From Rhynchosporium graminicola (Eukaryota; Ascomycota; Leotiomycetes; Helotiales; Ploettnerulaceae): a DNA stretch of 64,000 nucleotides. The position numbers and the translations under genes were made by a program. Shown here piece by piece: positions 58,129 to 64,000 of this stretch (position 1 is the first letter of the stretch; each line of letters starts with the position of its first letter). A model generated the notes under the pieces. It had not been told where the DNA came from, ran no database searches, and worked only from the letters and a program-made list of their open reading frames with translations. Location of the stretch: assembly GCA_900074885.1 (NCBI GenBank), contig FJUW01000017.1, positions 317,933-381,932 of the forward strand, in the 5' to 3' direction.

Positions 58129-58938
58129 ATGTCCGAAAGAAAGGTCCTCACTAAATACTACCCCCCCGACTTTGATCCCTCCAAGATCACACGCTCTCGT
58201 GCGCCCAAAGGCGCTGGTCCTAAAGTGCAAACCGTCCGTCTTATGGCCCCATTCCCCATGAAATGCATAGCCTGCGGCGAATACATCTACAAAGGTCGGA
58301 AGTTCAACGCGCGCAAAGAAACCACTGAAGAGAAGTATTATTCTATCCCAATCTACCGCTTCTACATCCGATGTACACGATGTTCTGCCGAGATAACCTT
58401 CAAAACGGATCCGAAGAATATGGATTACGAGTGTGAACGCGGCGCGAAACGGAATACCGAACCGTGGAGGATGAATGGGATGGGAACACAGGAGAGTGAC
58501 GAGGAGAGACTAGATAGGCTGGAGAGGGAGGAGGAGGAGAAGAATGCCATGCAGGAGTTGGAGACTAAGACTCTGGATGCGAAGAGGGAGATGGCTGTTG
58601 CGGATGCGTTGGATGAGATTAGGACGAGGAATGCGAGGAACGAGAGGATGGGAAAGGATGGTGTTGAAGTGACTGTCACACGGGAAACTATTGATGATGA
58701 AAGGGAAAGGCAGGATAAAGAGGATGAAGAAGCTGCAAGACAGGCGTTCATGAGAAGGCACGAGGCGATGGAGGAGGTCATTGATGATGAGGAATGGGAT
58801 GTTGGGGTTGGGATGGCGCCGCCGATAACGAAAGAGGAAGCGCTAGAGATGCCGCCGCCCAGCTTCAAGAGAGTGGTGAAGAAGAAGAAAGACCATTCTG
58901 CGGCGTTAGGGATTAAGAAAAAACCCTCACTGGTGTGA
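58129..58938 (+). CDS. YJU2: Splicing factor Yju2/CCDC94 (Cwc16 family)
   Basis: A single exon of 269 residues. It begins with the invariant MSERKVLTKYYPPDFDPSKI. The zinc-binding core has Cys46/Cys49 (CIACG) and Cys82/Cys85 (CTRCS) around KGRKFNARKE and the conserved PIYRFYIRC, FKTDPKNMDYECE and GAKRN. The C-terminal half is a charged coiled coil, ending in a Lys-rich tail. Yju2 joins the spliceosome through the Prp19 complex and promotes the first catalytic step. Having no intron of its own is notable in an intron-rich neighbourhood. It is divergent from the Cdc16 homologue. Confidence 0.96.
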   Translation: MSERKVLTKYYPPDFDPSKITRSRAPKGAGPKVQTVRLMAPFPMKCIACGEYIYKGRKFNARKETTEEKYYSIPIYRFYIRCTRCSAEITFKTDPKNMDYECERGAKRNTEPWRMNGMGTQESDEERLDRLEREEEEKNAMQELETKTLDAKREMAVADALDEIRTRNARNERMGKDGVEVTVTRETIDDERERQDKEDEEAARQAFMRRHEAMEEVIDDEEWDVGVGMAPPITKEEALEMPPPSFKRVVKKKKDHSAALGIKKKPSLV

Positions 58939-60078
58939 CGGGAGGCTATCTGTGAGCGTATGGAGTTGAGATTCAGTCTATCAATACATTGATTTGGCCA
59001 GTGTCAAAGTGAGTTCTGGTTACTGCTATGCTGAACACGTACTTTACACTAATGGACCATACGCTGTTGACAAGTTTCCAATTTGTGAGTCCTTGTTGCA
59101 AGCATTTCGTCCAAAATCTTGGTTCTAGCAGCACAAATCAGCATACCCAGGTCCTCAAGCTTTCTTCTTATACGAAACTTCAAATCGAGAGACATTTTCC
59201 GACGCCTTCGCTGCCTCTGAAGTTTTCAATTCTGGATCTTTTGTGCTTTACTTATCATACCAACCTTGCCCATGGCCGAATCCGTTATTGAACTCTAGAA
59301 TGCGCTCTAGAACTCTGGCCCGTATCTTCGAGTGCTGTTGGCTCAGCCACGTCTAGAAGACGCTTCTTCTCCTGAACTCTTCCCGAGCTCAGGCACAGGA
59401 CCCCAAGCCAGGCCACACAGTTGGGAACGGCCACACCACGCATCATGACTACAGGCAGATGTCAAAGCTGGATCTCGGTATTTGTCGTTACAAAAAGTAT
59501 CAAAAGCTCGGTCCCAAGCTAGCTCATGCATGTCGTCGGAGTAGTCACCAGGAAACAAAAACAACATCAGCAAAGTATACAAATCCAAGCCTGCTCCTGC
59601 CACACATCATAGCTATCTACCGGACCCACCGAGCGTCTCTCCACAAATGTAGGATCAAAATGAAGTTCATTCCAACCACTCGGTACTCTACCGTCGTACA
59701 TTATCCCAACAAACCAATGGTCTATGGCGAACAGAAACGCCTGGTCGTACGTCCGACTGGCTGAGATTGTTGTAGGGCTGAGCCAAGCACCTCTCAGCCT
59801 TCACGATCACTAAATAATTCTCGTCTCCACCCGAGCATTCGGGGCTGAGCTGTCGCGAGAAACCAACCAGAATTCTGTGCAAATCAACAACCAACCACAT
59901 TTCTGTGACACACATGTAATATGCCATTGATACTACAGCAAGAACTTGAGCAGTAAACGAGAAATCATGGAACTTGCCAGTTAGTGGCTGGCAGGCTGCA
60001 GAGTTTGGTAGCTGATAATAAAGAATCCTTGCCCGGTTCCTCTTCCTCCTGGGATCTACATCGAGCCCATTATCTACG
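58939..60078. other. Intergenic region
   Basis: No gene is recognised. The short frames here lack an ATG or motifs. The final part is the upstream region of the surface-protein gene. Confidence 0.5.
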
Positions 60079-61375
60079 ATGCGACTCTACCTCTTTCTTT
60101 CTGGTCTTGGTCTAGCTACCGCATTGATCTGGGATGGACCAAAGTCAACACATTCAGCCAGTTTCATAACGACAAGCATCAGTCCTAGACCTACCAAGGT
60201 TGCAGAACTGGTCAAAAGAGATGCTTGGCCCGCGAGCTTTTGCGGGTTCGTCGGAGGCATTTCATGTGAGCATGTTCTCAAATATCCCTCATGTTAACGA
60301 TGTCTGATGAATATACCTAGCTCTTGGTGCAACATGTTCACCACATTCTTCATGTGTTTGGAATACAGATTACTTTGTCGTCGGATGTTGCGCGACTGAA
60401 AGTAAAGCATGTCTTTTCTTTACCTCTTGCATTGATCAGAACTCTCCCGTAACGGCTGTGGATGACTCGCTTGTGTTTACTTGGTATGTTTTCCAACTTA
60501 ACAGCTCGCAATATGGCAAAGTGTTGAGACCGACAACTAACAAAAATAGCCGAGGAACAAAAACATGCTTCCAAAACAACTATCCCTCCAACTACCGTCA
60601 ATGGGTAAGCTCGCCCCCTTACTTTACAACTGCCCTCTTTTAAAAACCTGCAGCTGACTATATGTATACGTAGGGATGTGGATACAATGCAACATTCATA
60701 GCTCTAACCTACGCCAACATGTCCGTGGATGCCGCAACAATCCAACAAGCCTACATCGGAACTGCAGAGCTTCTAGCCATGACCACAGTAACAGCAACAG
60801 TCAAACACATTGTTACTGCCCTTTCAGTCCCAAACTCTTCCTCAGATAGTCCAACGACAGGCACGATCGTCGGAGCAGCAGTCGGTGGCTCGGCTATTCT
60901 CGTGGTAGGAGCTGTGATAATTGCTGCTTTGTTGTTGAAGAGAAGAAGAGAGAAGCAACATCCTGTTTTTACGGGGCCGATAAGTCCGCTGAGCAGTAGT
61001 AGTCCTGGAATGACTACACATGCCGGAGGCATGGGCTTTCATCATCCAACAGGATCTTGCTTTGCCAAGACCCCGGAGCACTTCCAAACCCTCGCGCACT
61101 CTCCAGGCCATTCGACACTTGAGCAATCGTACCCACAACAAGTATATCAGAACTATCCCCCCCCTCCTCCTCAACATAGTTCAGGATATGGTAGTGGAGA
61201 TGCGATTTACCAAGCATATCGACCGCCACAGAGTCCGGGTCTGAACCCAATTAGTCCTACGCCGAGGGAGATGGATGCTAGGAGTATGAGAAGTGCTGGT
61301 GGCATATCGAGAAAGCCTGTGGCTGGCCATGGGCATGAAACGCCGCCGATGCCGTTTGTGGAGAGGATGCATTGA
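60079..61375 (+). CDS. Cys-rich single-pass surface protein of unknown function, 4 exons
   Basis: Exons 60079-60265, 60321-60483, 60550-60604 and 60674-61375 encode 368 residues. A signal peptide (MRLYLFLSGLGLATA) is followed by an ectodomain holding ten Cys (CGF, TCSPHSSC, GCC, KAC, TSC, FTC, KTC, WGC). Then come a Ser/Thr-rich stalk and a Gly-rich membrane helix (IVGAAVGGSAILVVGAVI). A KRRREK stop-transfer follows, with a Pro/Gln/Ser-rich cytosolic tail of about 150 residues (YPPPPPQHSSGYGSG). The layout resembles fungal wall-stress sensors (Wsc/Mid2 type), but the Cys pattern is not a WSC domain that I can recognise. An even number of Cys suggests disulphides only. The function is unknown; a surface sensor or adhesin is inference. 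Confidence 0.85.
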
Positions 61376-62831
61376 AGCTGAGTAAGTGATTCATGAATGA
61401 TGCGACGAAACGAAGATCACCAGAATGGGCGTTTGCGAAGAAGGCAAGGCAGAGTATTCAGGGAACGGTTCTGCGAACAGTTTCCTATGGCCAATAGCAT
61501 TAGTTTGTAAAAGTGGTGGTGATAAGGGGTGCAGTACATCATGTATATATATATGATTGGCTCAATCGTACCTGCAACGAATGTTTCTTGCTTTGAGTTG
61601 AATTTATCAATTCGAGACTGATCTCTTGCTTTCAGTCTTCCATCTCCCGCCCGTATCCCAATGCCCCCCCGACCATTCTCGAGACCCTTTTGAAACATGG
61701 ATTCAGTCGCAAATACTTAGCTACTCCTCCGTCTAGCACATGGATGCTTTCTGTCCCTTTTCTAGTCGGGCTACATGTAAATACACACTCCTTATCGCTG
61801 TCTCATAACCAGAATAGCATGAATTCCCTATAGTGCCAACTCGCCTACAATCTCAAAACCTCAGGAGTGTACAGACCGAATCGGAAAAATAGGCTGATAT
61901 TGGTATATCTATCGTGAGAGCATACATGCTATGAGACCGGTTAGTGAACGGACCTTTGTCGATATCAGATGCACTAATGCAGATATGTACAAATGGAAGC
62001 AATCCTGGAATATCTGGCAAGTCGTATCGGTCTTTCGTGTTATCAGCTTCGGTGTTCAGTCTGAATTTCAGGAAGACCTTTCCTTGACTTCTCCGGTCAT
62101 TCGAATCTAGCTCCATCGACTTACAGGATAGAATCGACCATCTGTATCATCGTAAATTTCACAGACCTCGTCAGTAGTGGACAAAGTTCTACCACTACGT
62201 AACCGCGCAGCATGTGTCCGCTATTAGCAGTTGCCATGAGGTCGGCAGAGCTGGACTGGTGAGTGGTGAATATCGCGTGTCCAGAAACCGCCATCACCAG
62301 GTCTCTGAAGAGTATAAAATGTCTCGAGAGCATAATTACAAGCTCAGCTGACGACTGTGTAAAGTAGAGGAGTTGGAATGCACATGATCGATGCCGATTC
62401 TTGAATGACTTGCTCAACTGCTTAATAGGACTCATCGTTGGCAGGTTGGAGCTACATATCTGGCCATAGATTCTAGAAGTACTCGATGTCTTCGTGGGTC
62501 TGAACATTCCACTTTTAAACTTGGCTAGTAGGAGTATTTACGCCAGTAGGATAGACTGAATCTCGAGCAAGAAATCTAGAATTCACGAATTCGTCGATGC
62601 GGCAATTACACTAGAACAGAATGCACCTTGATAAAACAAGGCTTTTGAGGCGTAGTAATTCCACTTTCGAGCTTCCGGAACGTTCAAAAGAAGAGCTGCC
62701 GAGAGAACGTGAAATAAAGTATCGATAGGAGACGGGCCGATAATGTACGCGCCTCTTTGTCCTTGTCATATGCTCAGCATTGATACTCGGCAATTAGAGG
62801 GTTTTCGCAGTCAAAAACACTTTCGAAAATA
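61376..62831. other. Intergenic region
   Basis: No gene is recognised. It includes a short TA repeat near 61542-61553. Confidence 0.5.
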
Positions 62832-62948
62832 CAGTTTTCCTGGCCGTGCACAGCAGAAACGGGTTTAGTCGTAGGGCAACCAAATTTCCACTAAAGTTCA
62901 ACCTATTCCGTTTGTAGTAGTCATGTCCGGACTAACAGAGGAAAACTG
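62832..62948. repeat. Inverted repeat pair at the edge of a decayed element
   Basis: CAGTTTTCCT (62832-62841) faces AGGAAAACTG (62939-62948), a perfect 10-bp inverted pair 117 bp apart. A second perfect palindrome, CTGTTCACTGTGAACAG, lies at 62946-62962. These sit where composition changes to the TA-rich element and may be transposon ends; the interior shows no longer similarity between arms. Confidence 0.45.
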
Positions 62949-62962
62949 TTCACTGTGAACAG

Positions 62963-64000
62963 AAAACTGTCTGCTATAGAAAGTTTTTGAAGTCGTATAG
63001 ATTAGGCTTAGCGTGCTTCTATTTTAATATCAGCTGGAGTGTTACGGAGGCTGGAGATACTATATGTACCTCAAATCGACGTTATAGACTATAATTAGCT
63101 TCAGTTATATGCTTAGTAAAGCTTCAGAATCAGCAACTATAATCTGCTGAATACTCTAACTCTAGCTCCCGAAGCACGACTACCCGTAACTCCTATACCT
63201 CCTATACCTCGTTATAGCTCTCTAGTATAGTCCGATCAAGCTCTATCACCTTCTCTTGCGCTTATTATAGATAATATGCCTCTGCAGAGTACAGAAGAAG
63301 TACTATCGGAAATACTAACGTCTGATATACCTATAAAGCCGACTGCGAAGTTATAGAAAGAAGAGGAGAACCGAACGCTACTCTTACGTATATATATTGA
63401 GAAGGAGGAGTCTTTTGGAAAGGTTGCGAATAAGGTGTTCTAGAACGCAGTATCGAAGGCGTTTAAAAACCTATATAGAGGTATTGAATATAAGACTCTC
63501 GGTCGTGTTATAAAAGGCTGGGTTTCTTCACGAGCAGATTAGCTTCAAGTTGAGAAGACTAGAGAGCAAGATAGAGCTCCGACTTCGTATAAGCATGCGA
63601 TTGATCAATAGATAGCTATAATTCAAGCTGTAGAGTCGAAGAAGGAAGATAATAAGAAGGCAGCTAGTCGAGCAGAAGCTGATAGTAAGAATACTAGATA
63701 GTGGAGAGATAATCAGTTCTTATTAGCTTTAAGGAAGAGGAGAGCGGGGAAGGAAAGGAGAGCTGAAGACCTTGATTCTAGTGATAAGAGCGACCCTTTT
63801 GATAGCGCCGGTAAGACTGATAGCGATAGACTAGTCTTACGTTCAGTATCTATAGTATCTATCGTATTATCTAGTCGCTTAGCAGGACCTCGGAAACAGG
63901 TGAGAATAAATAGCCCTAAAGAGAAAGATAGTATTACTAGTGATAAGGCAGATGAGCTAGATCGGTTGCTTATATCGCATATCGGGCGCTTGGCAGACTC
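62963..64000 (+). mobile_element. RIP-like degenerate element, runs off the window
   Basis: TA, TAG and ATA are strongly over-represented here compared with the rest of the window. From about 63130 to the end one plus-strand frame (the frame of the ATG at 63276) reads as a charged, helical protein-like sequence with EEVLSEIL, LLRIYIEKEESFGKVANKVF, KAFKNLYRGIEYKTLGRVIKGW and a Lys/Arg/Glu-rich end. It is broken by six TAG codons and by no TAA or TGA. That fits CAG-to-TAG (CpA to TpA) change by repeat-induced point mutation in a transposon-associated gene. I do not recognise the family. The right end lies outside the window. Confidence 0.65.

Noticed and set aside
59343..59603. Minus-strand 86-codon frame with several Cys and Asp
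   Set aside because: No ATG start, no known motif and no exon chain around it.
1..64000. tRNA, rRNA or CRISPR features
   Set aside because: I looked for B-box-like GGTTCGA contexts and regular spaced repeats and saw none that fold or repeat convincingly; a tRNAscan run would settle the tRNA point.
63276..64000. TAG reassigned to an amino acid
   Set aside because: All intact genes in the window need TAG or other standard stops (the 2OG oxygenase ends in TAG), and the TA-rich bias of the block is better explained by RIP.

Overview
The window is nuclear DNA of a filamentous ascomycete (Pezizomycotina). The evidence is the dense short spliceosomal introns (about 45-80 nt, GT..AG, often with a CTAAC/CTGAC-type branch site), the gene content (secreted GH3 glucosidase, AA11 chitin LPMO with X278 module, DUF3433 membrane protein, fungal nicotianamine synthase) and a TA-rich decayed element that looks mutated by RIP. 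A leotiomycete (Helotiales-like) host is my guess from the general look of the proteins and the CTAC/GTAG-rich spacers; it is not proven. Exon boundaries below were worked out by hand from reading frame, splice sites and family alignment in memory.

Layout: 1-2.5 kb is gene-free and full of microsatellites. At 2.5-4.7 kb is a BCS1-type AAA ATPase (+). At 5.5-8.7 kb is a 13-exon secreted GH3 beta-glucosidase (-), then a 2OG-Fe(II) oxygenase (-, 9.4-10.9 kb) with a GC-AG intron. A broken receptor-L-domain surface protein lies at 11.7-12.8 kb. A POT peptide transporter (+) follows at 14.3-16.4 kb, and the giant SAGA/NuA4 scaffold Tra1 (+) fills 17.4-29.2 kb. A repeat-bearing spacer with a 204-bp MITE-like inverted repeat leads to nicotianamine synthase (+, 32.4-33.7 kb). 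About 5 kb without recognisable genes separates it from an AA11 LPMO (+, 38.9-40.2 kb). Next come a Baeyer-Villiger-type flavin monooxygenase (+), the Gcn2 regulator Yih1/IMPACT (-), a 1247-residue double-DUF3433 membrane protein (+), acetoacetyl-CoA synthetase (+, with an 18-nt microexon), APC/C subunit Cdc16 (-) head to head with splicing factor Yju2 (+), and a Cys-rich single-pass surface protein (+). The last 1.1 kb is a RIP-like degenerate element whose long frame is interrupted only by TAG codons.

I see no operon-like or biosynthetic-cluster logic: housekeeping genes (Tra1, Cdc16, Yju2, Yih1) are interspersed with nutrient-acquisition and surface genes (GH3, PTR2, AA11, nicotianamine synthase). 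The most interesting observations are gene-structure oddities (a GC-AG intron splitting an iron-ligand codon, an in-frame intron hidden in TRA1, an 18-nt microexon), the decayed L-domain gene, the MITE-like element and the TAG-only degenerate frame. I did not find convincing evidence of a wholly new biological system.
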